A program made the position numbers and the translations under genes. Below are positions 37,134 through 45,438 of a DNA stretch of 64,000 nucleotides, piece by piece. Below the pieces are notes generated by a model, which saw nothing but the letters and a program-made list of their open reading frames with translations, did not search any database and was not told where the DNA came from. Numbering within the stretch: position 1 is the first letter of the stretch; every line of letters begins with the position of its first letter. Origin of the DNA: Kaistia granuli DSM 23481 (GTDB taxonomy: Bacteria > Pseudomonadota > Alphaproteobacteria > Rhizobiales > Kaistiaceae); assembly GCF_000380505.1 (NCBI RefSeq), contig NZ_AQYH01000016.1, positions 1 to 64,000 on the forward strand, given 5' to 3'.

Positions 37134-37259
37134 GGCGGGCGCTTCCTCGAAAAATGGTTTCATTTCCCAATGCCGCAATGCAGCGAAACGTTCCGTCGCG
37201 TCGCGCGGCGTCGCGACGGCGATCTCGCCATCGCCGCCGTCCATGCCTAAGATCGGGGC

Positions 37260-38009
37260 ATGATGTTCTCGTCTGACGAAATCGAACGCTATGCGCGCCA
37301 CTTGCTGCTTGCCGAAGTCGGCGGTCCCGGCCAGCAGAAGCTGAAGGCGGCGCGCGTATTGGTTCTGGGCGCCGGGGGGCTCGGTGCGCCGCTGATCCAG
37401 TATCTGGCCGCGGCGGGTGTCGGTACGATCGGCATCGTCGACGACGATGTCGTCGCCCTTTCCAACCTGCAGCGACAGGTGATCCACGACACCGACTCGG
37501 TCGGCGCGCCGAAGGTCGAGAGCGCCCGCGCGTCGATCGCGCGGCTCAATCCGCATGTCGTGGTCGAGACGCATAGACTGCGCCTCGACGCTGAAAACGC
37601 CGATGCGCTGATTTCCGGCTATGACGTGGTCGCCGACGGCACCGACAATTTCGAGACGCGCTTTCTCGCCGCCGACCGCTGCGCCGAGCTTGAGCGGCCG
37701 CTGGTCACGGCCGCCGTCGGCCGCTTCGACGGCTCGCTGACGACGCTGATGCCCTGGGAGTCGAATGCCGAGGGCGCCTTGAATCCGCGCTTTCGCGATC
37801 TCTTCCCGGAGCCGCCGCCGCCCGGCCTGTTGCCGAGCTGCGCCGAGGCGGGGATTCTTGGCGCGCTGACGGGAATTCTCGGCAGCTTGCAGGCGGCGGA
37901 GGTGCTGAAGATCATCTTGGGGATCGGCGAGCCGCTGATCGGCCGGCTGCTGCTGGTCGACGCGCTCTCGATGCGCTTCGAGACGATCCGCTACAAGCGA
38001 CGGAAGTAG
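37260..38009 (+). CDS. HesA/MoeB/ThiF-family adenylyltransferase
   Basis: A 249-residue E1-like enzyme that adenylates the C-terminal glycine of a ubiquitin-like sulfur carrier such as MoaD or ThiS. The nucleotide site VLVLGAGGLGAPLIQYLAAAG is at about residues 33-53, then VDDDVVALSNLQRQVIHD and YDVVADGTDNF. The segment PEPPPPGLLPSCAEAGILGALTGILGS carries the conserved Cys. The two CxxC zinc pairs of E. coli MoeB are absent here, and the protein ends just after FETIRYKRRK. It is a likely MoeB for molybdenum cofactor synthesis, but thiazole synthesis is possible. Confidence 0.85.
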   Translation: MMFSSDEIERYARHLLLAEVGGPGQQKLKAARVLVLGAGGLGAPLIQYLAAAGVGTIGIVDDDVVALSNLQRQVIHDTDSVGAPKVESARASIARLNPHVVVETHRLRLDAENADALISGYDVVADGTDNFETRFLAADRCAELERPLVTAAVGRFDGSLTTLMPWESNAEGALNPRFRDLFPEPPPPGLLPSCAEAGILGALTGILGSLQAAEVLKIILGIGEPLIGRLLLVDALSMRFETIRYKRRK

Positions 38010-38051
38010 GTGGCGGGGCGAGGCCGGTCCACCGCGGGGCGAGCCCCTTTG

Positions 38052-38231
38052 TCAGCGACCGAGGCCGAAGCCGGCCAGGATGGCGAGGAACGGCACGGCC
38101 GGGTGGCGCGCGCCGCGCTGGTCCCTCGATCCGCCCTGCGGCGTCTCGACATCTGGTACTTCGGCGGCCGGCGGCGTCCGCTCGAAGCGGGACTGATACA
38201 GGCTCTTGAACAGATAGCTGGCGGGAATCAT
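38052..38231 (-). CDS. Small membrane protein (59 residues), unannotated type
   Basis: A 59-codon gene, ATG at 38231 to TGA at 38052. It is preceded by the perfect ribosome-binding site AGGAGGA seven bases upstream. The protein begins IPASYLFKSLYQSRFERT, has a polar middle rich in Pro, Gly and Arg, and ends with the hydrophobic segment VPFLAILAGFGLGR, probably one short membrane helix. I do not recognise a family. It is divergent from the LacI regulator gene, with three LacI-type operators in between, so it is probably a direct target of that regulator. Confidence 0.7.
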   Translation of the reverse strand: MIPASYLFKSLYQSRFERTPPAAEVPDVETPQGGSRDQRGARHPAVPFLAILAGFGLGR

Positions 38232-38260
38232 GGCGATTCCTCCTGGTCAACGATGGTGAG

Positions 38261-38272
38261 TGAATCGATTCA
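38261..38272. promoter_or_regulatory. LacI-type operator 1
   Basis: TGAATCGATTCA is a perfect 12-bp palindrome with the central CG typical of LacI/GalR operators. It lies 30 bp upstream of the small membrane protein gene. Confidence 0.65.
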
Positions 38273-38295
38273 ATCTATGAGCGGAGTCACGCTGA

Positions 38296-38309
38296 TTGAA
38301 CCGTTTCAA
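38296..38309. promoter_or_regulatory. LacI-type operator 2
   Basis: TTGAACCGTTTCAA pairs TTGAA with TTCAA around a CG centre, the best match to a TTGAANCGNTTCAA consensus among the three sites. Its centre is 36 bp from that of site 1. Confidence 0.65.
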
Positions 38310-38343
38310 GCTATGAGGCTCACAGGCTGTCGTCAAGCGTAAT

Positions 38344-38357
38344 TTGAACCGATACAA
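38344..38357. promoter_or_regulatory. LacI-type operator 3
   Basis: TTGAACCGATACAA keeps the left half-site and central CG, with a weaker right half. It is 48 bp centre-to-centre from site 2 and 116 bp upstream of the lacI-type gene, suiting looping or graded control. Confidence 0.5.
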
Positions 38358-38473
38358 GAGATTGTGATATCGTCGCGCCGGGCGTGGCCCGAGACCGGGC
38401 GAGCAGCCGGTGGTGGCGTTAGGGCTCGGGCGTCTATACAGGGAAGGTTCCGGCGACAGATGAGCGGAGTGAC

Positions 38474-39532
38474 ATGAATCGCGTGGTCAAGCTGTCCGAC
38501 GTGGCCAAGGCCGCCGGCGTTTCGCAGGGCACGGCTTCCAACGCCTTCAACCGCCCGGAGATTGTGCGACCGGAAGTGCGCGAACGGGTCGAGGCCGCGG
38601 CGCGCGAGCTCGGCTATGCCGGGCCAGATCCGAAGGGCCGGCTGCTCAGAGCCGGCAAGGTCAATGCGATCGGCGTGGCGACGACCGAGACGCTCGACTA
38701 TTTCTTCGCCGATCCCTATGCCCGCGCCATGATGGCGTCGATCTCCGCCGCCTGCGACCTGCGCGGCGCCGGCATCTCGCTGATCTCCGCCGCCAATGAA
38801 GAGAAGCTGGCCTGGAACATCCAGAGCGCCATCGTCGACGGACTGATTCTGCTCTGCATCGAGGGCGGCGAACGGCTGGTCGAACTGTCGCGCGAGCGCC
38901 GGCTGCCCTTCGTGGCGCTGCAGCTCGCCGCGCCGGACGAGACGATCTCCACCATCGGCATCGACGAGTTCGACAGCGCCCGCGCCGCCGCCCGCCATAT
39001 CGGCGCGCTTGGCCATCGCGACGTCGCCATCGTCGCGCTGGAGCTGGTCGACGATCGCGTCGGTCCCGTGTCGCCGGAGCAGGTCGACGCCGCCTTCTAT
39101 TCCGGCTCGCGCGACCGCATCCGCGGCTATCTCGCCGGGCTGGCGGAATTCGGCGTTGCACCGGAGCGCGTGTCGGTCTTCGAGACGATGAACAACGCGC
39201 CGACGGTGATCGCGGCGCTCGAACATTTCTATGCCGATGGGCGCGCGCCGACGGCGCTGCTCTGCATGTCGGACCGCGCCGCGCTGATCGCGCTCGACTG
39301 GCTGCGCGGGCGCGGCCTGTCAGTGCCGGGCGATGTCTCGGTGATCGGCTTCGACGGCGTGCCCGAGGGCGCGGTGTCGGATCCGCCGCTCAGCACCGTG
39401 GCGCAGCCGATCGCCCAGATGGGCCGGATGGCGGCCGAAATGATCTTCGAGGGCATCGACGGCCCGCGCCGCGAGCGCGTCGAGGTCGAGCTGGTCGTGC
39501 GCCAGTCGACGGCGCCGCCGAGGGTAAGATAG
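38474..39532 (+). CDS. LacI-family transcriptional regulator
   Basis: A 352-residue LacI/GalR regulator. The N-terminal helix-turn-helix and hinge are at residues 3-60 (KLSDVAKAAGVSQGTASNAFNRPE, then the hinge region near GRLLRAGK). The periplasmic-binding-like sensor domain starts at NAIGVATTETLDYFF and ends VSVIGFDGVPEG. GGAG precedes the ATG. Three operator-like palindromes lie in the divergent intergenic region upstream, so autoregulation and control of the small membrane protein gene are likely. No sugar transporter or catabolic gene is adjacent, and its effector cannot be predicted. Confidence 0.93.
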   Translation: MNRVVKLSDVAKAAGVSQGTASNAFNRPEIVRPEVRERVEAAARELGYAGPDPKGRLLRAGKVNAIGVATTETLDYFFADPYARAMMASISAACDLRGAGISLISAANEEKLAWNIQSAIVDGLILLCIEGGERLVELSRERRLPFVALQLAAPDETISTIGIDEFDSARAAARHIGALGHRDVAIVALELVDDRVGPVSPEQVDAAFYSGSRDRIRGYLAGLAEFGVAPERVSVFETMNNAPTVIAALEHFYADGRAPTALLCMSDRAALIALDWLRGRGLSVPGDVSVIGFDGVPEGAVSDPPLSTVAQPIAQMGRMAAEMIFEGIDGPRRERVEVELVVRQSTAPPRVR

Positions 39533-39620
39533 GGCCCGTCTCCAGCGGCGGCAGCTTGGATTTCCGCTTCCGCCAGAATGACGGGGATTTAGTCTCCGGC
39601 CAGGCAAGGTGAAGCCCGGA

Positions 39621-39759
39621 AATTCCCTCCCCCTTGTGGGGAGGGTTAGGGAGGGGGGATCGGCTCCGTCTCCGCAGGCGCAACACCCGTCAACGCGCGT
39701 TTTCCCATGCCGAGGTGGTACCCCCCACCCCGTCCCTCCCCACAGGGGGGAGGGGGAAG
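39621..39759. repeat. Dispersed intergenic repeat, copy A, with two opposed G-quadruplex motifs
   Basis: This 139-bp element fills most of the 329-bp gap 39533-39861, which holds no gene. It begins AATTCCCTCCCCCTT and ends AGGGGGGAGGGGGAAG. Near the left end the plus strand has four G-runs (39638-39658: G4-A-G3-TTA-G3-A-G6). Near the right end the minus strand has four (39721-39741). The ends match copy B at 51498-51633, while the centres differ. A separate fragment (39551-39590, TTGGATTTCCGC..AATGACGGGG) resembles a second repeat family. Confidence 0.75.
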
Positions 39760-39861
39760 GCTTCCTGCCTCGCCTGTCGGGAAGCGGGAAAGCAGAGAAC
39801 TCCCCGCCGGCCCGTCGCCCCAAAAAATCCGAATCCGGCTTACCTCGATCGCTTAGCCGAC

Positions 39862-40857
39862 TCAGAGCATCGAGGCGAGGACGCGGTCCGGCGGCTTGTG
39901 GCCGTCGAAATAGGCGCGGATGTTGATCAGCACCTTCTCGCCCATGGCGATGCGGCCTTCGATCGTCGCCGACCCCATATGCGGCAGGAGCACCGCCTTG
40001 CCCTTGGCGGCGAGGCGGACCAGCTTCGGGTTGACGGTCGGCTCATGCTCGAACACGTCGAGGCCGGCGCCGGCGATGGCGCCCGTCTCGAGCAGGCGGG
40101 CCAGCGCGGTCTCGTCGATGACGTCGCCGCGCGAGGTGTTGACCACATAGGCTTCCGGCCGCAGCAGCTTCAACCTGCGCTCGGACAGCAGGTGGAACGT
40201 GCCGGGCGTGCGTGGGCAATTGACCGAGATGATGTCCATGCGGGCGAGCATCTGGTCGAGGCTGTCCCAATAGGTCGCCTCCAGCCCTTCCTCGATCGCG
40301 GCCGGCAACCGGTGGCGGTTGTGATAGTGGATCGACAGGCCGAACGCCTTGGCGCGGCGCGCCACCGCCTGGCCGATCCGGCCCATGCCGACGATGCCGA
40401 GCCGTTTCCCCGACATCCGCCGGCCCAGCATCCAGGTCGGCGACCAGCCGGCCCAGTCATGGTCCGGCGTCAGCACGCGGGCGCCCTCGACCAGCCGGCG
40501 CGGCACGGCGAGGATCAGCGCCATCGTCATGTCGGCGGTATCCTCGGTGAGCACGCCCGGCGTGTTGGTGACGGTGATGCCGCGCGCCAGCGCCTTCTCG
40601 ACGTCGATATGGTCGAAGCCGTTCGAGAAGCTGGCGATCAGCTTCAGCTGCTCCCCCGCCTGACTGAGAATTGAGCCGTCGATTCGGTCGGTGACGGTCG
40701 GTACCAGCACGTCCGCGACCTTCACCGCCTCGATCAGTTCGGCCGGCGTCATCGGCCGGTCGTCGATGTTGAGCCGCGTGTCGAACAATTCGCGCATCCG
40801 CGTCTCGACGGCGTCCGGCAGCCGGCGCGTGACGATGACCAGCGGCTTCTTCTTCAT
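39862..40857 (-). CDS. D-2-hydroxyacid dehydrogenase (glyoxylate/hydroxypyruvate reductase-like)
   Basis: A 331-residue NAD(P)-dependent D-isomer-specific dehydrogenase. The Rossmann motif LGIVGMGRIGQAVARRAKAFG is near residue 155. The catalytic triad residues are Arg in VVNTSRGDVIDE, Glu in AGLDVFEHEP and His in AVLLPHMGSATIEGR. The N-terminal KKKPLVIVTRRLPDAVETRMRELF is typical of glyoxylate reductase GyaR, which converts glyoxylate to glycolate or hydroxypyruvate to glycerate. It stands alone. Confidence 0.9.
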   Translation of the reverse strand: MKKKPLVIVTRRLPDAVETRMRELFDTRLNIDDRPMTPAELIEAVKVADVLVPTVTDRIDGSILSQAGEQLKLIASFSNGFDHIDVEKALARGITVTNTPGVLTEDTADMTMALILAVPRRLVEGARVLTPDHDWAGWSPTWMLGRRMSGKRLGIVGMGRIGQAVARRAKAFGLSIHYHNRHRLPAAIEEGLEATYWDSLDQMLARMDIISVNCPRTPGTFHLLSERRLKLLRPEAYVVNTSRGDVIDETALARLLETGAIAGAGLDVFEHEPTVNPKLVRLAAKGKAVLLPHMGSATIEGRIAMGEKVLINIRAYFDGHKPPDRVLASML

Positions 40858-41050
40858 CGTTGCGGCCTCTTCGTTGAGAGCTCCTTAACCATGGAGCGTC
40901 ACACTATGCGCGACGGCTGGTGTAACCCCGTCGCTGCGTCCCTCGATCCTCTACCAGACGGCCTGGCGATCACAAACGTATCGGTGGCCGGCCTCACGGG
41001 AAAGAACTTCCGGTCGCAGCGCGGGGCGATAGAAGAGGGGTGACGAGGCA

Positions 41051-41641
41051 ATGATTTCGGCTGCGATCAAGGGACTGTTCCGTCGGCTGCGCAAGGCGCG
41101 CCCCGTCCGCTCGTCCCTGAGCCTCGCCATGGTCGCGGCCAGCTTGCTCGTGTTGCAGCCGAACGAGACGGCATCCGCCCAGGGCGCCGCCGGCGCCGCG
41201 CCGAAGCTCGGCCCGAGCGGCTTGCCGCTGCCGCGTTTCGTCTCGCTGAAGGCCGGACGGGTCAATGTCCGTGTCGGCCCCGGCCAGGGCTACAAGGTGT
41301 CCTGGGTGTTCACCCGCTCCGGCCTGCCGGTCGAGATCGTGCAGGAGTTCGACAATTGGCGCCGCATCCGCGATTCCGATGGCACCGAGGGCTGGGTTTT
41401 CCACAGCCTCCTCGTCGGCAAGCGCACCGCCGTCGTCGCGCCCTGGCAGGACGGCGACCCGCTGCCGATCCGTGTCTCGCCGAACGACACGGCCGAGATC
41501 GCCGCCTATCTGCAGCCCAAGGTCGTGTCGCAGATTTCCGAGTGCGACAAGGGCTGGTGCCGGCTTACCGACAAGCGTTTCCGCGGCTGGATCAAGCAGA
41601 CCAATCTCTGGGGCGTCTACCCGGACGAGACGATCGACTGA
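41051..41641 (+). CDS. Periplasmic SH3-domain protein
   Basis: A 196-residue exported protein. After a basic start, LSLAMVAASLLVLQPNETASAQG (about residues 23-45) forms a Sec signal peptide. Two bacterial SH3-like repeats follow: FVSLKAGRVNVRVGPGQGYKVSWVF and, after VAPWQDGDPLPIRVSPND, a second half ending GWIKQTNLWGVYPDE. Such proteins bind cell-wall peptides or act as envelope scaffolds; no catalytic domain is present. It is divergent from the hydroxyacid dehydrogenase gene. Confidence 0.85.
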   Translation: MISAAIKGLFRRLRKARPVRSSLSLAMVAASLLVLQPNETASAQGAAGAAPKLGPSGLPLPRFVSLKAGRVNVRVGPGQGYKVSWVFTRSGLPVEIVQEFDNWRRIRDSDGTEGWVFHSLLVGKRTAVVAPWQDGDPLPIRVSPNDTAEIAAYLQPKVVSQISECDKGWCRLTDKRFRGWIKQTNLWGVYPDETID

Positions 41642-41709
41642 GGCCGTCCTGGCTCGAGCAGGAACCAGATCCCTCGACCGCAGGCGGGAGAGGGAAATCG
41701 ATGACCCGC

Positions 41710-42264
41710 TCAGGGCTTTGAAGCAGGCGCTTGAAATTCCGGGGCTTGTATCGGCGCGTAACGCTTTTCAAGCAGGAACATGCCATCCTCCTCGGCTTCG
41801 CCGGGGAAGCCCGGGTCCGGGTGACGCTTGTGAAAATACGCTGTAATGTGGAAGCCGCATACGTTCACGTAGAAGTGGATATTCCGCGTCTCGAAGTACG
41901 GCGTATGTGTCGTCCAGATCTTCGTGTCCGGATAGGCTGCCTCGATGGCTCGCCAAGCCTTGCGCCCGATCCCTCGACCAAGTTCGCTTGCGCGAACGAA
42001 TAGAAAATCCAGAGAATTGCATTGGGTTTCGGCATTGATTTGCACGACAGCCCCGCCGACCCAGCGGCCATCCTCAAGAATTCGATGCACCACGGCATTG
42101 GGGGCGTTGAATGAGGCGTTGATATCGTCGTCCGACGGTATCGGCCCATGCTCCAGCGAGCCAAACGCATCGATGACCGCGATGACGAAGGCTGCCTGCA
42201 GGTCCTCTCGAAAGCGCGGCAGGTCAGAGGGGGAGGCGATATCGAGTGTTACGAGGCCGGCCAT
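41710..42264 (-). CDS. GNAT-family N-acetyltransferase
   Basis: A 184-residue acetyltransferase. The acetyl-CoA-binding region is [35 protein letters not shown] in substance, near residues 82-115, and [24 protein letters not shown] is the C-terminal substrate part. The ATG at 42264 is chosen because AGGAACC precedes it and the domain begins there. Codon use is somewhat less GC-rich than neighbours. The substrate is unknown. Confidence 0.82.
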   Translation of the reverse strand: MAGLVTLDIASPSDLPRFREDLQAAFVIAVIDAFGSLEHGPIPSDDDINASFNAPNAVVHRILEDGRWVGGAVVQINAETQCNSLDFLFVRASELGRGIGRKAWRAIEAAYPDTKIWTTHTPYFETRNIHFYVNVCGFHITAYFHKRHPDPGFPGEAEEDGMFLLEKRYAPIQAPEFQAPASKP

Positions 42265-42401
42265 CGGCTGGTTCCTGTCGAGCGAGGTCCAAGAGCCGCT
42301 CACGGCGAGCGCCCCGGGGATGAGATGACAGGGCCATTTGAGTGACGGCCCTGAGGCTGAGGCTTTCACTTCCTGCAGGTATCTATGCGGAGCGGCCCAT
42401 A

Positions 42402-42435
42402 GAAAAACGCCGCGCGGCTGGGCCGGCGCGGCGTT
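42402..42435 (-). terminator. Intrinsic terminator of irr
   Basis: AACGCCGCGC (42406-42415) and GCGCGGCGTT (42426-42435) form a 10-pair stem. On the minus strand it is followed by a T-run (GTTTTTCT), 24 bp after the irr stop codon. This is the clearest rho-independent terminator in the window. Confidence 0.88.
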
Positions 42436-42459
42436 CTGAAATTTCGGCTTGGCCTTGGA

Positions 42460-42912
42460 TCAGTTGTCGATCCGGCGCAGGCGGACGACGATGTCGACGC
42501 GCGTGATCTCCATGCCCTCGGGCGGAACCGGAACGTCCTCGACCCGCAGCGTCGACAGCGGAATGTCGAGCACCCGGTTCTCCCCTTCGATGAAGAAGTG
42601 GTGGTGGTCGTCGACATTGGTGTCGAAATAGGTCTTCGAGCCGTCGACCGCGACTTCGCGCAGGAGACCCGCCTCGGTGAACTGGTGCAGCGTGTTGTAG
42701 ACGGTGGCGAGCGAGACGGGCACGCGATGGTTCATCGCTTCCTCATGCAGGCCCTCGGCCGAGATATGGCGGTTGCCGCGCTCGAACAGGATCTCGGCCA
42801 GCGCCAGGCGCTGGCGGGTCGGACGAAGGCCTGCCGTCCGCAGCATGACGCGAACTTCCGACGCCTTCTTGTCGGTCGTGCGGGCTGCTTTTTTGACAAT
42901 GTCCATGCGCAT
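42460..42912 (-). CDS. irr: Iron response regulator Irr (Fur family)
   Basis: A 150-residue Fur-superfamily regulator that I assign to Irr, the rhizobial heme-status sensor. The winged-helix part is RVMLRTAGLRPTRQRLALAEILF with HISAEGLHEEAMNHRVPVSLATVYNTLHQF. The dimerisation domain has the His cluster DDHHHFFIEG near residue 102. The Cys-based heme motif of Bradyrhizobium Irr and the CxxC zinc motifs of Fur are both absent, as in Rhizobium-type Irr. I choose the ATG at 42912 (GGACG upstream); 42906 is possible. bfr and bfd nearby are classical Irr targets. Confidence 0.88.
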   Translation of the reverse strand: MRMDIVKKAARTTDKKASEVRVMLRTAGLRPTRQRLALAEILFERGNRHISAEGLHEEAMNHRVPVSLATVYNTLHQFTEAGLLREVAVDGSKTYFDTNVDDHHHFFIEGENRVLDIPLSTLRVEDVPVPPEGMEITRVDIVVRLRRIDN

Positions 42913-43023
42913 GGGCGGTTCGTCCAAATCTTAGCGTTCAGGTCGTCGGATCGGCCCCGTCACCTTGCAGCGGCGGGGCCAGTCCAAATAACCTAACTCT
43001 AAAATGAAGCTTTAGCAACTGAC

Positions 43024-43056
43024 CGTTGGAAGCGGCCAATTGCCTCGCTTCCAACG
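43024..43056 (-). terminator. Hairpin after argG
   Basis: CGTTGGAAGCG (43024-43034) and CGCTTCCAACG (43046-43056) form a perfect 11-pair stem directly after the argG stop codon. There is no T-run. Confidence 0.65.
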
Positions 43057-43058
43057 CC

Positions 43059-44273
43059 TCAGACGAGCTTCTTGCGCGCGGCGAGCGTGCGCAGGCGAAG
43101 CGCGTTCAACCGGATGAAGCCGGCGGCGTCCTTCTGGTCATAGGCGCCGCGATCGTCCTCGAAGGTGACGAGCGCGTCGGAATAGAGCGACTTCGGCGAC
43201 GAGCGGCCGACGACGATGGTGTTGCCCTTGTAGAGCTTCAGCCGCACCGTTCCCTCGACATGCTCCTGGCTCTTGTCGATCAGCGCCTGCAGCATCTCGC
43301 GCTCCGGGGCGAACCAGAAGCCGTAATAGATCAGCTCCGCATAGCGGGGCATGATCGAATCCTTGAGATGGGCGGCCTCGCGGTCGAGCGTCAGGCTTTC
43401 CATGGCGCGGTGGGCGGCAAGCAGGATGGTGCCGCCCGGCGTCTCGTAGATGCCGCGCGACTTCATGCCGACGAAGCGGTTCTCGACCAGGTCGAGCCGG
43501 CCGATGCCATTGTCGCGGCCGAGCTCGTTGAGCTTGGTCAGGATCGTCGCCGGCGACATGTGCACGCCGTTGATGGAAACGGCGTCGCCCTTCTCGAAGC
43601 CGATCTCGACATAGGTGGCCTCATCCGGCGCGTCTTCCGGCGCGACGGTGCGCATGAAGACGTAGGGCGGGGCTTCCTGGGCCGGGTCTTCCAGAACCTT
43701 GCCCTCGGAAGACGAGTGCAGCAGGTTGGCGTCGACGGAGAACGGGGCCTCGCCGCGCTTGTCCTTCGGCACCGGGATCTGGTTCTTCTCGGCGAAGTCG
43801 AGCAGGTCGGTGCGCGACTTGAAGTCCCACTCGCGCCAGGGCGCGATCACCTTGATGTTGGGATCGAGCGCATAGGCGGACAGTTCGAAGCGGACCTGGT
43901 CGTTGCCCTTGCCGGTGGCGCCATGGGCGACGGCGTCGGCGCCGGTCTCATGCGCGATCTCGACCAGGCGCTTGGCGATCAGCGGCCGGGCGATCGAGGT
44001 GCCGAGCAGATAGGTGCCCTCGTAGAGAGCATTGGCGCGGAACATCGGGAACACGAAGTCGCGGACGAATTCCTCGCGCAGATCCTCGATGTAGATCTGC
44101 TTGATGCCCATCATCTCGGCCTTCTTGCGGGCCGGGTCGAGCTCTTCGCCCTGACCGAGATCGGCCGTGAAGGTCACGACTTCAGCGCCGTATTCGAGCT
44201 GCAGCCATTTCAGGATGATGGAGGTGTCGAGCCCGCCGGAATAGGCGAGGACGACCTTCTTGACGTCGGACAT
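43059..44273 (-). CDS. argG: Argininosuccinate synthase
   Basis: A 404-residue ATP-dependent ligase joining citrulline and aspartate in arginine synthesis. The PP-loop [18 protein letters not shown] is at residues 7-24. Conserved stretches [38 protein letters not shown] and the later [26 protein letters not shown] in substance complete a full-length enzyme. The ATG at 44273 opens with [13 protein letters not shown], the family start. Confidence 0.98.
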   Translation of the reverse strand: MSDVKKVVLAYSGGLDTSIILKWLQLEYGAEVVTFTADLGQGEELDPARKKAEMMGIKQIYIEDLREEFVRDFVFPMFRANALYEGTYLLGTSIARPLIAKRLVEIAHETGADAVAHGATGKGNDQVRFELSAYALDPNIKVIAPWREWDFKSRTDLLDFAEKNQIPVPKDKRGEAPFSVDANLLHSSSEGKVLEDPAQEAPPYVFMRTVAPEDAPDEATYVEIGFEKGDAVSINGVHMSPATILTKLNELGRDNGIGRLDLVENRFVGMKSRGIYETPGGTILLAAHRAMESLTLDREAAHLKDSIMPRYAELIYYGFWFAPEREMLQALIDKSQEHVEGTVRLKLYKGNTIVVGRSSPKSLYSDALVTFEDDRGAYDQKDAAGFIRLNALRLRTLAARKKLV

Positions 44274-44397
44274 TGTGAGGCCGTTTCCGCGAAGTGAAGG
44301 ATGGCAGCGCTTATAGTATGCGCGCCGGGGGGCGGCAACCACGGCCCCCTTCGCGCGGCGGAGCGCCGCGCCGCCGGCCAGACGGGGGCGGCTGGAA

Positions 44398-44421
44398 CCC
44401 CTGCGGGCGAACCCGCAGGGG
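44398..44421 (-). terminator. Hairpin with UUCG tetraloop after bfr
   Basis: CCCCTGCGGG (44398-44407) and CCCGCAGGGG (44412-44421) form a perfect 10-pair stem. On the minus-strand transcript the loop is UUCG, an exceptionally stable tetraloop. It lies 13 bp after the bfr stop codon and only a short TT follows. Confidence 0.65.
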
Positions 44422-44434
44422 GAACGTCGTGCGC

Positions 44435-44920
44435 TTATTCGGCGTCGTTGCTGGGGGCTGCCTGGAGCTGGGCGTAGAGCTCCTTGCCGAGGTCCTTCAG
44501 CAGGTCGAGCTGGGTCTCGAGGAAGTCGATATGGCCTTCCTCGTCCTGCATCAGCTCTTCGAACAGCGCCATCGAGACATAGTCGCCGGCGGCGTGGCAG
44601 ACGTCGCGGCCTTCCTTGTAGTAGTTGCGCGCCGTGTATTCGCCGCGCAGATCCGCCTCCAGGACTTCCTTGATGTTCTGGCCGATCTCCAGCGGGTCGA
44701 GGACCTGCAGATTGGGGAAGCCCTCGAGGAAGATGATGCGCGCGATCAGCTTGTCGGCGTGGTGCATCTCCTCGATCGACTCGGCCCGCTCCTTCTTGGC
44801 GAGCTTGGTGTAGCCCCAGTCCTCGGTCAGCCGATAATGCAGCCAGTACTGGTTGACCGCCGTCAGCTCGAGGCGAAGCGCCCGGTTGAGATATTCGATG
44901 ACCTTGGCATCGCCCTTCAT
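44435..44920 (-). CDS. bfr: Bacterioferritin
   Basis: A 161-residue heme-containing iron-storage protein assembling into a 24-mer. Every ferroxidase ligand of E. coli Bfr is present at the same number: E18, Y25, E51, H54, E94, E127 and H130, and the heme ligand M52 lies in [17 protein letters not shown] precedes the ATG. An Irr-box-like 17-mer overlaps the upstream region. Bfd, encoded next to it, would reduce the core and release iron. Confidence 0.97.
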   Translation of the reverse strand: MKGDAKVIEYLNRALRLELTAVNQYWLHYRLTEDWGYTKLAKKERAESIEEMHHADKLIARIIFLEGFPNLQVLDPLEIGQNIKEVLEADLRGEYTARNYYKEGRDVCHAAGDYVSMALFEELMQDEEGHIDFLETQLDLLKDLGKELYAQLQAAPSNDAE

Positions 44921-44932
44921 GACGGCATCCTT

Positions 44933-44949
44933 TCTGGAATGGTTCTAAA
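44933..44949. promoter_or_regulatory. Candidate Irr box (ICE) upstream of bfr
   Basis: TCTGGAATGGTTCTAAA is an imperfect palindrome close to the iron control element pattern TTTAGAA-N3-TTCTAAA. It lies 13-29 bp upstream of the bfr ATG, consistent with Irr repression under iron limitation. Assignment rests on pattern similarity only. Confidence 0.45.
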
Positions 44950-45015
44950 TTGGAGGATAGAACCAGAGTTCCGGATCGTCAAATGGCGGATGCCGTTTCG
45001 GCCGGGGGCGTCCGT

Positions 45016-45267
45016 TCAGCCGAACAGGGCGACGTCTTCGTTTTCCTCGGCGCCGCTGCCGAGCGGTTCGGGGCAGGTGATGATCGCGCCGGATTCAGCC
45101 AGCAGCCGGCGAACCAGCACGAAGCAGACGGTGCATTGCGCCTTCATGCCGAGCGCGCGATAGACGCGGGCGGGCGTCAGCGGTCGCCCCGGCGTCTCGC
45201 GCGCCAGGCGCTCGGCGGTTTCGAGGATCAGGGCCTTGGTGAGGGTATTGCAGGAACAGACGATCAT
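45016..45267 (-). CDS. bfd: Bacterioferritin-associated ferredoxin
   Basis: An 83-residue [2Fe-2S] protein that docks on bacterioferritin and delivers electrons for iron release. The cysteines are C4 and C6 in IVCSCNTLT and the pair in AQCTVCFVLVRRLL, the classical C-x-C .. C-x2-C Bfd/NifU-type arrangement. The start at 45267 opens directly with the first cluster motif. A longer acidic tail (GSGAEENEDVALFG) extends beyond the E. coli length. It lies immediately upstream of bfr on the same strand. Confidence 0.93.
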   Translation of the reverse strand: MIVCSCNTLTKALILETAERLARETPGRPLTPARVYRALGMKAQCTVCFVLVRRLLAESGAIITCPEPLGSGAEENEDVALFG

Positions 45268-45438
45268 GGCAGGGGACTGAGGTTGCCTCCGTGGGCTTCC
45301 GTTTCGCCAGAGATAGGACTCCGCGGGGTCGACCGCCAGCCGGCAGCCGGCCCTCCTTCCGATGTGTCGCAGCCGGAAACGCGGCCGCGCCGTCACCTCA
45401 TTCGCCGCAAGGACGGCGATTCGATGGCGGCCCGGCCT

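Noticed and set aside
37912-38250. 112-codon minus-strand frame overlapping the MoeB/ThiF gene
   Set aside because: A different minus-strand frame (38052-38231) starts at the perfect ribosome-binding site, and the longer frame is Arg/Pro-rich antisense sequence.
39621-39759. The G-rich repeat as a CRISPR or insertion sequence end
   Set aside because: There are no regularly spaced repeats, no cas or transposase genes and no target-site duplication that I can see.
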